A stretch of 64,000 nt of DNA from DATBHW01 sp035307385 (GCA_035307385.1 DATGID010000074.1:62001-126000); one strand, 5' to 3'; positions 8,862 to 17,829 are shown, counted from the stretch's first letter. Notes: generated from the letters alone by a model not told the origin. Translations and numbers: made by a program.

Positions 8862-9806
8862 CTAGCGCGGTAGAGACGCCAGATCGATGGAGTAATCCTG
8901 TCTCCTGCCGAACTGATTCCAGCCTGCGCGCCGGAAAGCGTTCGCCATGGGGGCGTTGCCGACATCCGTATCCGCTTCGATGCGTGATGCCCCGGCTGCC
9001 GTCAGCGTTGCGGTGCCCCGGGCCAGCAAATCATCAATGTAGCCGTGCCCGCGCTGCTCCGGCAGGACACCGATATAGCCAATGGTGTTGTTGGCTGAGG
9101 GTTGGACAAAACCAACCAGAGCGCCACGCTGGTCATACGCCAGTTGCCACCACCCTGGCGCGTGTCCCAAACGCTGCAAAAGCGCGAACATATCCCGCGC
9201 GTGCTGTGTTGGGCCAGCTTCTTCGCGCTCGGCAAGGATGCGCCGGTCAAGCGTCTGAACGGTCGCCCGCTCGATGGCCTCAATGAAAGCGGCTTCGCCT
9301 ACTTCCTCCAGGGGGCGAAACGCAAGACGTTCAGAGACACGGGGGATCGAATCTCCAACCTGCCAGGCAAAGCGCAGCGTCTCGCGAAGCATCTTGAACC
9401 CCACCTGCTCGAGCAAGGCGCGCCGTTTTTCGGGAAAGCGCTGCCACTGCGGCGCGGATGACGGAATATCAAGGACATGCTCCGCCTTGCTAGCGCCACG
9501 TGCCTGCATATCCTTCAGCGCCTCTTGCAATACATGCGCGCCTATCGTCAGGTAGTCAGCGCGCTCCCAGGGGATGGTAAAGAGGACAAGGTCGCTGGGC
9601 GTCTGAAGCGAGGGGAAGGCCCAATAGGCCAGGGTTCCAACGATCTGGTTCGCTTCTTCGAGGAAGAAGCACCAGTCCAGATGGGTGTAGCCATCCGTCA
9701 GCAAGCGCTCCAGATACTGTTGAACGTCTTGCGCGTGCTCAGGCTGCCCGGCCACGAGCGCAAAGCGTTCGATCTCGCCCGAAACCAGGGGGCGAATAGT
9801 CATCAT
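8862..9806 (-). CDS. Tandem-domain GNAT acetyltransferase
   Basis: About 314 residues, roughly two GNAT folds. The C-terminal half has the acetyl-CoA-binding pattern GYIGVLPEQRGHGYIDDLL (the R/Q-x-x-G-x-G/A pyrophosphate loop), then IEADTDVGNAPMANAFRRAGW, typical of the last GNAT strands. The N-terminal half (about 1-150) has a GNAT-like layout without a clear acetyl-CoA loop. The start at 9806 is chosen because AAGGAG lies 7 bases upstream. Substrate unknown. It is convergent with enolase and separate from the MFS gene at 9982. Confidence 0.75.
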   Translation of the reverse strand: MMTIRPLVSGEIERFALVAGQPEHAQDVQQYLERLLTDGYTHLDWCFFLEEANQIVGTLAYWAFPSLQTPSDLVLFTIPWERADYLTIGAHVLQEALKDMQARGASKAEHVLDIPSSAPQWQRFPEKRRALLEQVGFKMLRETLRFAWQVGDSIPRVSERLAFRPLEEVGEAAFIEAIERATVQTLDRRILAEREEAGPTQHARDMFALLQRLGHAPGWWQLAYDQRGALVGFVQPSANNTIGYIGVLPEQRGHGYIDDLLARGTATLTAAGASRIEADTDVGNAPMANAFRRAGWNQFGRRQDYSIDLASLPR

Positions 9807-9981
9807 GGTGATACTCCTTGTTTTTGGTGAACACAACAGTTTTCAGCGTCCTCATGATGGTTCTCACCCCCTTTGTCATAAAATGAGCGCCTTAATCGCT
9901 AGCTCTGCTGAGGCATACGCCAGATATTTCGGGCGCTTGTACAGTATAGCTGAATAGCTGGAGGCAATGCAAGCGCGGGCA

Positions 9982-11277
9982 TCAGTCGGCGGCCTGCGCC
10001 TGTTGTGCCTGCATCGGCTGCGGCTCTTGTTCGCGCAGCCCGCCCAGGTGGCGCATCTCCGGCCAGATGAGGGCCACCAGCGCCACCACCAGGATGGTGC
10101 CGAAGCCGCCCAGCACCACCGAGCCGACGGGGCCGAGCAACTGGGCGACGACGCCCGATTCGAAGCCGCCAAGCTGATTCGATGTGCCGATAAAGAGCGA
10201 ACTGACCGCGCCCACCCGTCCGCGCATCTGGTCGGGCGTGCGCACCAGCACGAGCGTCGCGCGAATGACCACGCTGATGTTATCCAGCGCGCCCAGGGCA
10301 AACAACATCGCGAACGAAAGCCAGAACCACTGCGACAGCCCGAAGATGATGGTTGCCACTCCAAAACCGGCCACTGCCAGCAGCAGCGTTGGCCCGGCGC
10401 GCTTGAAGGCTGGCCGCTGCGCCAGGAAGAGCGCCATGCACACCGCGCCCAGCGATGACGCCGCTTGCAGCCAGCCCAGGCCGAACGGCCCCACGTGCAG
10501 AATATCTCTGGCGAAGATGGGCAGCAGCGTCACCGCGCCGCCCAGCAGGACCGCGAAAAGATCAAGCGTGATGGCCGCCAGCAGCACCTGGGTCTGGCCC
10601 AGAAAACGTAGCCCTTCAACCAGCGCGCCCAGCTTTCTTGCCGAAGCCGTAGGCGCTGTTTGTGGCCCAACTTTGGTGAGCAGCAGCAGCGCCACCTGCA
10701 TCAGGAAAAGAGCGCTGCTGATAACATACACCCAACCGGCCCCACCAAACACGCCAATCAGCAAGCCGCCCGCCGCTGGCCCCAGCACAGAGGCAAGCTG
10801 GTTGACACTGCTGCGCCAGGTGATGGCGTTTTCAAAGGCTACCTCTGGAAGCACCTGCGCCACCATGGCTGACCCGGTGGGAAAGCTGAAGGATTCGGCA
10901 GCGCCAAACGCCACCAGGCACGCATACACCAGCAGCAGCGCCCCTTGCTGAAACGAGAGCAGCGCCAGGCCCAGCGTGGCAACCACAGTGATGATCTGAG
11001 TGACGACCAGCAAATATTTGCGGTTCAGGCGGTCTGCCGCGTATCCGGCGGGCAAAAAGAGCAGAATGAGGGGGATTACTTGCGCCAGGCCAATGCCACC
11101 CAGCACCAGCGCCGACCTGGTGCGATTGTATAGCTCCCAGCCGATGGCAATGGTCAGCATTTGCTGGGCAAAATTGTTGAGAAAGCTGCCCGCCAGCAGC
11201 AGCAGAAAATTGGGATAGCGCAGCGCTTTGGACGCTCTTGGATCAGTCCTTGCTGTTGGGCTGGTATCATCTGTCAT
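9982..11277 (-). CDS. MFS transporter, drug-exporter type
   Basis: About 431 residues with twelve predicted membrane helices. The loop after helix 2 reads AGYAADRLNRKYLL, the MFS motif A (G-x-x-x-D-R-x-x-R-R/K). The N-terminal helix (SFLNNFAQQML) and overall pattern fit the MFS_3/EntS-like exporter branch. The ATG at 11277 (MTDDTS) is preferred over an upstream start inside the palindrome at 11294-11335. That palindrome lies 17 bases before the start and is probably the operator controlling this gene. The C-terminus ends in a Gln/Ala-rich stretch. The exported compound is unknown. Confidence 0.87.
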   Translation of the reverse strand: MTDDTSPTARTDPRASKALRYPNFLLLLAGSFLNNFAQQMLTIAIGWELYNRTRSALVLGGIGLAQVIPLILLFLPAGYAADRLNRKYLLVVTQIITVVATLGLALLSFQQGALLLVYACLVAFGAAESFSFPTGSAMVAQVLPEVAFENAITWRSSVNQLASVLGPAAGGLLIGVFGGAGWVYVISSALFLMQVALLLLTKVGPQTAPTASARKLGALVEGLRFLGQTQVLLAAITLDLFAVLLGGAVTLLPIFARDILHVGPFGLGWLQAASSLGAVCMALFLAQRPAFKRAGPTLLLAVAGFGVATIIFGLSQWFWLSFAMLFALGALDNISVVIRATLVLVRTPDQMRGRVGAVSSLFIGTSNQLGGFESGVVAQLLGPVGSVVLGGFGTILVVALVALIWPEMRHLGGLREQEPQPMQAQQAQAAD

Positions 11278-11293
11278 GCAAAAACCTGTTCTC

Positions 11294-11335
11294 TTTCTAT
11301 CAATACGATATAACGATATATCGTATTGATAGAAA
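11294..11335. promoter_or_regulatory. Perfect 19-bp-arm palindrome, probable operator of the MFS gene
   Basis: TTTCTATCAATACGATATA (11294-11312), a 4-base centre ACGA, then its exact reverse complement (11317-11335). It lies directly before the MFS start. It is AT-rich, and read toward the MFS gene no T-run follows the second arm, so a repressor site fits better than a terminator. No regulator gene is adjacent. Confidence 0.7.
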
Positions 11336-11400
11336 AAAGTCAAGGGGTGTTCGCCGCAGCGCTGGCGCTCCTATCCGCGTGTTGGCAAGCGTCAGCAGGC

Positions 11401-11814
11401 TCAGGAAGTGGGCGCGTCTGCTCCCTGCGGCTGAAGCGGGGTATAGAGTTCGACAAGATAGCCATCGGGGTCGGCCAGATGGGCCGCACGCGCGCCCCAG
11501 GCCGGGCGATCTTGCGGCCCATGCAGGGGATTTGCGCCGCGCTGCACATACCCGGCATAGGCGGCGTCCACATCATCGACGCGAAACACCAGCACCGCCT
11601 GATGCCCGGCTGGTCTATCCGTTGGCGCGGCTGCACCGAGCGCGGCGGTAAATCCCTGGCGCGTCATCAGTTCCACACCCGCGCCGTCCGTTTCAAAATA
11701 GGCATAGCCCATGCTCTCGTCGCCAAAGCTCATCTTGAAGTCCATCACATCGCGCCAGAACCTGATCGACGCGCCGATGTCGCCCACCAGCAGGCGCACA
11801 TTCACAAATTTCAT
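11401..11814 (-). CDS. VOC-superfamily (glyoxalase-like) protein
   Basis: 137 residues with the paired beta-alpha-beta-beta-beta modules of the vicinal oxygen chelate fold. The first module starts MKFVNVRLLVGDIGASIRFW and the second is centred on VLVFRVDDVDAAYAGYV, ending HLADPDGYLVELYTP. The terminal DPDGxxxEL motif contributes the usual metal-ligand Glu; the first strand lacks the usual His, so metal binding is uncertain. It may be a resistance or antibiotic-binding type. The start at 11814 has GAGGAG 9 bases upstream. It lies upstream of the MFS gene in the same direction, but a palindrome separates them. Confidence 0.8.
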   Translation of the reverse strand: MKFVNVRLLVGDIGASIRFWRDVMDFKMSFGDESMGYAYFETDGAGVELMTRQGFTAALGAAAPTDRPAGHQAVLVFRVDDVDAAYAGYVQRGANPLHGPQDRPAWGARAAHLADPDGYLVELYTPLQPQGADAPTS

Positions 11815-11960
11815 CGCGTAGTGCTCCTCAGCTCTGTATGCAAGCAGTTCTCTCACCTGGCACGCTGCGCCAGGCGGTATGAGGTTGGAGAGGCGCATAT
11901 TTCGCGCCCTCCAATAGTATAGCTGAGATAGCGGTGAGAACTGGTCCTGATTTACCGGTA

Positions 11961-12827
11961 TCAGCGCGAAGCTGGCGCGTCGATGCGCGGTGGTCCCTGG
12001 CGGATGCGCGCGCGTATATCTTCGGGCGCGTTTGGCGCCATCCACATGGCCTCGTTCCACCAGGTGATGCCCGCTTCGACATAGGGCTGCACCGTTGCGC
12101 GGGCGCGCTCGGGGTCGTCGCCGGGCGTGCGGCCCTCCATGATAATATCGAACGGCGTTGCTTGTGACCGATGATCGCTGATGTATGCCCGCATCGCCTG
12201 AATATCCTCCGGGGTGACATCAGCGAAACTGCCGTCGTCGTTGAGTTTGGCGGGCAGCAGGCTATCCCAGCGGAGCACGCGCTGCATCGATTTTTGACGC
12301 GGCCACGCGCCCACAACCCAGACCGGAATGCGTGGCCGCTGTATGGGCGGCGGCAAGAAGTGCATCTCCTGCAAGTGATAGTGCTTGCCGCTGTAGCTGA
12401 ATGGCTCGCCGCTCCAGAGGCCCGCCAGAATGTCCAGCCCTTCATCCAGCAGTTCGGCTCTGGTCTTGCGGTCAGTCGCATCGCCGACTCTGCCGAAGCC
12501 TGCATCGTCCAGCGCGCCCAATCCCACCGGTAAAACCAGCCGCCCATCGGAAAGTTGATCGATGGTCGCCGTCTCGCGGGCCAACTTCCAGGGCCGCCGC
12601 CGCGAAACGGGCGTCAACATCGTGCCCAGCCTGACCTTCCGCGTTTGCACCGCCATGGCCGCCAGCGCGACCCACGGGTCATAGCCGGGCATGTGCGGGT
12701 CCAGTTCGCTGTCGATATAAATGCAATCGGGGATGAACACGCCGTCCCAACCTGCCGCTTCGGCCTCAATTGCCAGTTCAACGACCACCCTGACATCGCC
12801 GCCAGGAATGACAAAGCCATACTGCAT
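11961..12827 (-). CDS. LLM-class (luciferase-like) flavin-dependent oxidoreductase
   Basis: A 288-residue TIM-barrel protein of the bacterial luciferase / F420-dependent family. Marks include the opening strand MQYGFVIPGG, then VELAIEAEAAGWDGVFIPD, LAAMAVQTRKVRLGTMLTP and RRRPWKLARETATIDQLSDG, the last being the most conserved block of the family. Such enzymes use FMNH2 or F420 to oxidise small organics. The cofactor cannot be told from sequence by eye. The start at 12827 has AAAGGAGG 6 bases upstream. An upstream extension lacks family similarity and is excluded. Confidence 0.85.
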   Translation of the reverse strand: MQYGFVIPGGDVRVVVELAIEAEAAGWDGVFIPDCIYIDSELDPHMPGYDPWVALAAMAVQTRKVRLGTMLTPVSRRRPWKLARETATIDQLSDGRLVLPVGLGALDDAGFGRVGDATDRKTRAELLDEGLDILAGLWSGEPFSYSGKHYHLQEMHFLPPPIQRPRIPVWVVGAWPRQKSMQRVLRWDSLLPAKLNDDGSFADVTPEDIQAMRAYISDHRSQATPFDIIMEGRTPGDDPERARATVQPYVEAGITWWNEAMWMAPNAPEDIRARIRQGPPRIDAPASR

Positions 12828-12908
12828 CTGCGCCTCCTTTACTAAAAACCAGAGATTCAGGAGCAACACAGCGAGTATAGTCGGCCCTTCATGTCATCTG
12901 CTGTCATA

Positions 12909-13382
12909 TTAGTGTCTGGCGCTCCCCGGAACATCCCCAATGCGCACGCTGCGCTGCCCGCGCAGTCGGCGCTGGGCGCGAAAGCCTCCCAGGACCGCCC
13001 CGACCACACCAGATGGGCCATAGGGTTCATAGGCTTGCATGCGCGTAATCAGATTGTTCTGTACGTCGATGAAAAATGCCTGGGGAAACTGGAGGTGCCG
13101 CCCGTTCTGCAAAATATGATGTGTTGCCACTTCCACGGCTGCCTGCTGACCACCGGGCGACTCATAGTAGTTGACGATTCTGAAGCCAAACTGCTTCATC
13201 CCGGCGAAGCCCCAGCGCAGTCCGTCGGTAATCGCGGCCTTGCCTGCCATCACCGGCGAGGGATAATGTGGGTCAATCAAAACTGCATCCTCGGCAAACA
13301 GCTTGAGGACGGCGTCCAGGTCTTTGGCTTCCACAGTGGCGAAGCTCTGCTCCACCAGCGCGCGCAGCGGAGTGCTCATCAT
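12909..13382 (-). CDS. NTF2-like / SnoaL-type ketosteroid isomerase-fold protein
   Basis: 157 residues with a helix then curved-sheet pattern: LVEQSFATVEAKDLDAVLKL, FAEDAVLIDPHYPSP, then AVEVATHHILQNGRH and FFIDVQNNLITRMQAYEP. This is the typical NTF2-like cone fold, often an isomerase, hydrolase or small-ligand binder. A putative catalytic Asp/His pair (DPHYP) sits where SnoaL-like proteins have theirs. GGGGAGGAG precedes the start (two adjacent ATGs, 13382 and 13379). It lies upstream of the LLM oxidoreductase in the same direction (81-bp gap), so the two may be co-expressed. Confidence 0.75.
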   Translation of the reverse strand: MMSTPLRALVEQSFATVEAKDLDAVLKLFAEDAVLIDPHYPSPVMAGKAAITDGLRWGFAGMKQFGFRIVNYYESPGGQQAAVEVATHHILQNGRHLQFPQAFFIDVQNNLITRMQAYEPYGPSGVVGAVLGGFRAQRRLRGQRSVRIGDVPGSARH

Positions 13383-13521
13383 AGTGCTCCTCCCCTTGTT
13401 CTTGAGAGTGCGGCATACATCAGCCGTGCCCCTATATTACCGCATCCTGGCAATCAGGCGTGTCGGTGATGTCTTCCCTCATCTCTTGCTCAGGAAGTTT
13501 TTGATCATGATCGCTTTGATA

Positions 13522-13550
13522 TTGACAGTGACAGTGTTACTGTGTATAAT
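13522..13550 (+). promoter_or_regulatory. Consensus promoter with internal MerR-type operator, leaderless
   Basis: TTGACA (13522-13527) and TATAAT (13545-13550), both perfect, with a 17-bp spacer. The spacer holds the inverted repeat ACAGT-GTT-ACTGT (13531-13543), and ACAGTG is also repeated directly. The ATG at 13557 is the expected transcription start itself, so the mRNA would have no leader. Operators between -35 and -10 are typical of MerR regulators; autorepression is inferred. Confidence 0.75.
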
Positions 13551-13556
13551 AGGAGC

Positions 13557-14153
13557 ATGCTCGAGGAAGAACAAACACTCACCATTGAGGAACTGGCCGA
13601 GCGCGCCGAGACATCGGTGCGCACCATCCGCTTTTATATTGCCGAAGGGCTGCTGCCTGGCCCTGGTGCGCGTGGCAAGGCCGCCAGCTACAGCGGCGAC
13701 CACTTGCAGCGCCTGCGGCTGATTCGGCGGCTGGCGGAACAGCGCGTGCCGCTGGCCGAAATGCGCGAGATGCTGGCGCGCCTTTCGCCGGGAGATGAGC
13801 AGGCGCTGTTAAATGAAGAAGAGGAGCGAGCCATGCAGCGAGAGCAGGCGGCGCAGTCGACTTCACCGAAAGACTATCTGGCGACGCTGCTGCATCAGGC
13901 GCGGGCAGCGCGCCAGCCGCCTTCTGCCCAGCCCAGCGCCGCAACATCATTCCCGGCAGCGCCCGCGCCAGCCGCCAAACTTCCTCCCCAGCCCATTCCT
14001 GGGCTGCCCAGTCGACCAATCCATATGTGGCAGCGCTGGGAGCTTGCGCCAGGGGTGGAACTGCACGTGCGGGCGGATGTGGCTGCCCAGCAGCGCCAGT
14101 TGATCGAGCGGCTGCTGTGGGCAGCCGGGCCGCCAGATCAGAAATCTCGATGA
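13557..14153 (+). CDS. MerR-family transcriptional regulator
   Basis: 198 residues. Residues about 8-75 form the MerR winged helix-turn-helix: LTIEELAERAETSVRTIRFY, then IAEGLLPGPGARGKAASYS and LQRLRLIRRLAEQRVPLAEM. A coiled-coil-like helix follows (about 75-105). An Ala/Pro-rich linker (about 110-150) leads to a C-terminal motif containing MWQRWELAPGVELHVRADVA and a final helix. That motif may bind the effector; it has no cysteine cluster, so metal or redox sensing of the usual type is unlikely. Start ATG 13557 coincides with the predicted transcription start; the next possible start upstream lies inside the promoter. The vWA gene follows after 34 bases. Confidence 0.88.
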   Translation: MLEEEQTLTIEELAERAETSVRTIRFYIAEGLLPGPGARGKAASYSGDHLQRLRLIRRLAEQRVPLAEMREMLARLSPGDEQALLNEEEERAMQREQAAQSTSPKDYLATLLHQARAARQPPSAQPSAATSFPAAPAPAAKLPPQPIPGLPSRPIHMWQRWELAPGVELHVRADVAAQQRQLIERLLWAAGPPDQKSR

Positions 14154-14187
14154 TTGAAGCGTTGAAAGAGCGAAAAAGGAGGCGCGT

Positions 14188-15510
14188 ATGGGCGCTGGAA
14201 GTGGTCCACGCAATGGCAGCGGAGCGAATGTCACACTGAGGGTGCGCCCGGAACGGCGTCTCATTCGTGAGGATGGCAGTTTCCGCCATATCGATTTTCA
14301 GGTGCAGGTTAGCCAGGAGACCGCGCGCACCGAGGCGGCGCGCACGCCCTTGACGCTGGCGCTGGTGCTTGATCGCAGCGGCTCGATGCAGGGCGAAAAG
14401 ATGCAGATTGCCAGGCAGGCCGCGCTTGGTGTGCTTGAGCGGCTGGATGAGCGCGATCAGGCGGCGGTGGTGGTCTTTGATGATCGTATAGATATTGTGC
14501 AGGCAAAGGCGGCGGTGACGCCTGCGCTCAAAGCGAGTGTGCGCGCGGCGCTCGCGCTGATCGAGGCGCGGGCCAACACGGCGCTGCACGAAGGCTGGCT
14601 GACCGGCTGCAACGCGCTTGCCAGCGAGCGCCTGCCCGCTGCCAACGCCGGACTTTCGCGCTGCTTCCTGCTGACGGATGGGCTGGCGAATGTGGGCGTG
14701 ACTGACCCCGAACAGATTGCCAGCGAGGCCGCTGGCATCCGCGAACATGCCGGAATTGGCACCAGCACCTTTGGCATCGGCAACGACTACAACGAACTGC
14801 TGCTGGGGCCACTGGCTGTGGCGGGTGGCGGCCAGTTCCATCACCTGCGCACGGCAGACGAGATTGCCAACACGTTCATTGGTGAGCTTGGCGATCTGCT
14901 GGCGGTTTCGGCGCGCCAGGTTCGGCTTGAGATCGAGGTCGAGACCGGCGTGCAGATTGATCTGATTAGCGCGTATTGGGCCAATGAGTCGTCGTCAACG
15001 GTCACGCGCGCTTCGATTGCAATTGGTGATCTGCTCAGCGGCGAGGAGCGTCATATTGTGGCGCGCTTTGGCTTTCCGGCGCGCCAGGGGCTGGATGCCC
15101 GCGTGGTGCGGGCGCGCGTGCTCTGGGTGGCCGAAGACGGCGAACGCAGCAGCGACTGGCAAGAGATGCGTTTCAGTTACGCCGACAAAGACGCCTGCGA
15201 TGCGGAAGCGCGCGACCCATCGGTGATGCACTGGGTTGGGCTGCACGAAGCGAGCCGCGCTCAGCGCGAGGCGATCAAGCGCAACAATGCTGGCGACCTG
15301 GTGGGCGCTCGCGCCGCACTGAACGCGGTTGCTACCTCCATTTCTGTGTACGCTGGCAAGGACGAGGAACTGCAAAACTCGCTCGCGGAGTTGGAGAGCG
15401 TCGAGCAGCAGATGGCGAACGCGCCGCTGCAACCGGAACTTACGAAAGAGATGCTGTATCGCCAGCAAACCAGTTCGCGCGGCCAAAAAGATTATCGCTC
15501 TAAAAAATAG
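14188..15510 (+). CDS. von Willebrand factor A-domain protein
   Basis: 440 residues with no signal peptide seen, probably cytoplasmic. The vWA domain begins around residue 50: TLALVLDRSGSMQGEKM supplies the DxSxS MIDAS motif, a later RANTALHEG the MIDAS Thr, and LTDGLANVGVTDP the Asp. A beta-rich domain (about 240-340) and a helical C-terminus follow, as in YfbK-like or chloride-channel-like vWA proteins. AAAGGAGG lies 6 bases before the start. It is in an apparent operon with the MerR regulator, which suggests joint action. The ligand is unknown. Confidence 0.87.
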   Translation: MGAGSGPRNGSGANVTLRVRPERRLIREDGSFRHIDFQVQVSQETARTEAARTPLTLALVLDRSGSMQGEKMQIARQAALGVLERLDERDQAAVVVFDDRIDIVQAKAAVTPALKASVRAALALIEARANTALHEGWLTGCNALASERLPAANAGLSRCFLLTDGLANVGVTDPEQIASEAAGIREHAGIGTSTFGIGNDYNELLLGPLAVAGGGQFHHLRTADEIANTFIGELGDLLAVSARQVRLEIEVETGVQIDLISAYWANESSSTVTRASIAIGDLLSGEERHIVARFGFPARQGLDARVVRARVLWVAEDGERSSDWQEMRFSYADKDACDAEARDPSVMHWVGLHEASRAQREAIKRNNAGDLVGARAALNAVATSISVYAGKDEELQNSLAELESVEQQMANAPLQPELTKEMLYRQQTSSRGQKDYRSKK

Positions 15511-15522
15511 CTAACAACATAG

Positions 15523-17433
15523 CTAACGCGCGGCGGCAGCCTGCATCGCTCTTTGAAGCGTGAACTTGAGGCCGCCGCGCGTGAACTCTTTGGCGAGCGC
15601 GTTGAGTTCGTCGAGCGTGCTGTCGCTCTCGATCAGCGCCAGTGCCATGATGCCTTGCGTTGCCAGCGTGCGGCGTGGGCCGCTGGCCCAGCCCTCGATC
15701 TGGCGGCGCAGGCGCGAGGCCAGCCGATCATCGCCCAGCGCGCAGGCCAGCGGCAAGAGCCAGGATTCCGCCGATGCCGCCCCGTTTTTGACCCAGCCGC
15801 GATAGAGCGCCAGCGCCAGATCGCCAGAGGCGCTGCGGTCCATCAAGGGCAGCGCCTGGCTAACCTGCGCGCTCAGCGCATCTTTGCGCTGGACACGCGA
15901 CTGCCGATAGAGCAGATAGCGCAGCACCGCCAGCGGAACCGGCGTTCCATCGGCCCAGCGCAGCGCGGGCGCTGCTTCCACATCGAACCAGGCCAGCGCC
16001 AGCGTGGGAACGTAGCGCAGCGTGGCCTCGGCTTCGGCGATGATGGCTGCGGCAGAGTGCGCGCTGGCTCCCTGGAAAGCGGCCATGACGGCGGGCACGC
16101 CCACCGCGTCCAGAATCGCTTCGGTGACGCGCGGCGTTTTCTCGGCGTCGAGCCGCGCCGAAATCCTCGCAGTAGCCTGCTGTCCGCCAATCTGCGCCAG
16201 TGTTAACACGGAGGCCAGCCGGGCATCGGCGCGGCGATGCGTGAGATACGGACTCACCCCTTCGATGGCCGCCTGGCCCTGACTCGCCAGCCATTTGCGG
16301 CTCTGGTCACGAATCCCCTTGGAGCGATGGGCCAGCAGCGAAAGCGCGTAGTCCTCTTGTCCATCCCATGACTGTTTGAGCAAGACCGCCAGCGCTTGCC
16401 CTGCGGTGATGGCACTGGCGTTGGCAACGCAGCGTTGCAGCGTCGGCTGCGCCTGATCGAAGCTGGCAGCAGCCAGAACCCTAATCGCCTGCGATGAGCA
16501 ATAGTAGTTCGGGCTGAAGGCAGCCGCTTCCAGCAGCGGCCAATACTTCGCGGCGTCGAACTTTATGAGCGCCTGTAGCCCGGTGATTTGTATCTGGGCA
16601 TAGTTATAGCGCTGCTGGTTGGGGAAAGGCGTCTGGGCAGCTTCCAGGGCAAGATCGAGATGCTGCTCCACATTCTGGTCGAGCAGGCCCTGAAGGGCAA
16701 ACAGCCGCGCGTAGTAGCTGACCGCGCTGGATGATCGGGCAAGCGCCCTGACCCAGTCGGTAAACCTGGCGGGGTCAGCCTTGAGCAGTATTTTGGCAAT
16801 AGCGCCAAGGGCGTTGGAACCGTAGTAACCGGCATGCGGGGAATGCTCGTCTTGTTGTTGTACCTGCTGTGCAATCTGCCAGGCCAGATCAGTATAGGGT
16901 GGTTGGGCTGTGACCAGCAAAAAGACGAAAGCGGGATAGACGCGATACCTTTCATGCGCCTGCTTGCTATCTATCGCCTCCAGCAGGTCGCCCGCACGGT
17001 CTGGAACAAAGGAGAGCAGATATTGACCGAGCGGCGAAATCTGGCCCTGAAGCACCGCATTCTGGGCAAGAGTACACGCCCAATCAAGCACCTGCCGCTG
17101 CTCCACTCCTCGCTTCAGCAGATACTCGAACGCCTCTTTGATGCGCTCTTGTTTTACGAGGGGGTTGAGGAAGGGATAAGGCATGTCTGTGACGCTGTAG
17201 AGGTCCAGCGCGCGCAGGTCCAGCGCATCCAGATGCTCTTCTTCGGAGGGCCGAAGAAAGGGCAGATAAAGATAGCGTTTGCTTGCAATGGCTGCCTGCC
17301 ATTCCTGGCGCGCCTGCTCCAGCGAGCCTTGCCCTTTCAAGTATTGGACGAATGCCTCCATCATGGTCTGGGGAAGACGGCGGTAGGCGCGAAGCTGCTG
17401 CTCGAAGGTGTCAATCCGTTCTGCCTCGGTCAT
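15523..17433 (-). CDS. HEAT-repeat protein linked to an ECF sigma operon
   Basis: 636 residues, almost entirely alpha-helical, with repeated helix pairs resembling HEAT/armadillo units. Examples are RSKGIRDQSRKWLASQGQAA followed by LTHRRADARLASVLTLAQIG, and RVTEAILDAVGVPAVMAAF. No signal peptide or catalytic motif was seen, so a protein-protein scaffold in the cytoplasm is most likely. GGGAGG lies 7 bases before the ATG. It follows the anti-sigma gene after 120 bases and is transcribed in the same direction as the sigma factor, so it may be a regulatory partner or output. The family is not otherwise recognised. Confidence 0.72.
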   Translation of the reverse strand: MTEAERIDTFEQQLRAYRRLPQTMMEAFVQYLKGQGSLEQARQEWQAAIASKRYLYLPFLRPSEEEHLDALDLRALDLYSVTDMPYPFLNPLVKQERIKEAFEYLLKRGVEQRQVLDWACTLAQNAVLQGQISPLGQYLLSFVPDRAGDLLEAIDSKQAHERYRVYPAFVFLLVTAQPPYTDLAWQIAQQVQQQDEHSPHAGYYGSNALGAIAKILLKADPARFTDWVRALARSSSAVSYYARLFALQGLLDQNVEQHLDLALEAAQTPFPNQQRYNYAQIQITGLQALIKFDAAKYWPLLEAAAFSPNYYCSSQAIRVLAAASFDQAQPTLQRCVANASAITAGQALAVLLKQSWDGQEDYALSLLAHRSKGIRDQSRKWLASQGQAAIEGVSPYLTHRRADARLASVLTLAQIGGQQATARISARLDAEKTPRVTEAILDAVGVPAVMAAFQGASAHSAAAIIAEAEATLRYVPTLALAWFDVEAAPALRWADGTPVPLAVLRYLLYRQSRVQRKDALSAQVSQALPLMDRSASGDLALALYRGWVKNGAASAESWLLPLACALGDDRLASRLRRQIEGWASGPRRTLATQGIMALALIESDSTLDELNALAKEFTRGGLKFTLQRAMQAAAAR

Positions 17434-17553
17434 GGTATGACCTCCCTACGCTGCTGCAAATATTTCTGCTTGATGTGTTTCCATTCTTTGCGAGTAGTGG
17501 GAATGAGGAAAGAGCGGCGGCTTGTGGGCGTGGGAATCCAACCAGCGAGGGGT

Positions 17554-17820
17554 TTATTCGCTCGGGTGAGGCATGTTCTTCCAGGTCTGGAAGAGGTGCA
17601 GGAGTTGCTGCCTGGTTTCGGGGAACAAGGGGTCTTCGGCCAGCTTGCGCAGCATGGCGATGGTTTGCTGAATCTGTTGGATATACGCCTGGCAGCCAGA
17701 GCAGTCGGCAATGTGCTCCTCGAACCGTGCCTGCGCGGTTGGGAGGAGTGCTGCTTCCAGATATTCGGTCACGAGTCCTACGACTTCTTGACAACTGAGT
17801 TCATCATCAGAGGGCATCAT
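17554..17820 (-). CDS. Zinc-binding anti-sigma factor (ZAS), soluble
   Basis: 88 residues with the ZAS motif: Cys10, then His36-x3-Cys40-x2-Cys43 (HIADCSGC). Residues 1-55 fold as the zinc anti-sigma domain that clamps an ECF sigma factor. The C-terminal helix is charged with no membrane segment, unlike most anti-sigma factors of this type, so it may respond to a cytoplasmic cue such as redox. It begins 9 bases after the sigma stop (tight coupling). Two adjacent ATGs are available; a GGGG-rich site precedes them. Confidence 0.85.
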   Translation of the reverse strand: MMPSDDELSCQEVVGLVTEYLEAALLPTAQARFEEHIADCSGCQAYIQQIQQTIAMLRKLAEDPLFPETRQQLLHLFQTWKNMPHPSE

Positions 17821-17829
17821 CGCTGACCC

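Noticed and set aside
13579..14844. A 421-codon minus-strand frame across the MerR/vWA genes
   Set aside because: It crosses two genes and has no motif; the plus-strand genes have promoter, ribosome-binding site and domains.
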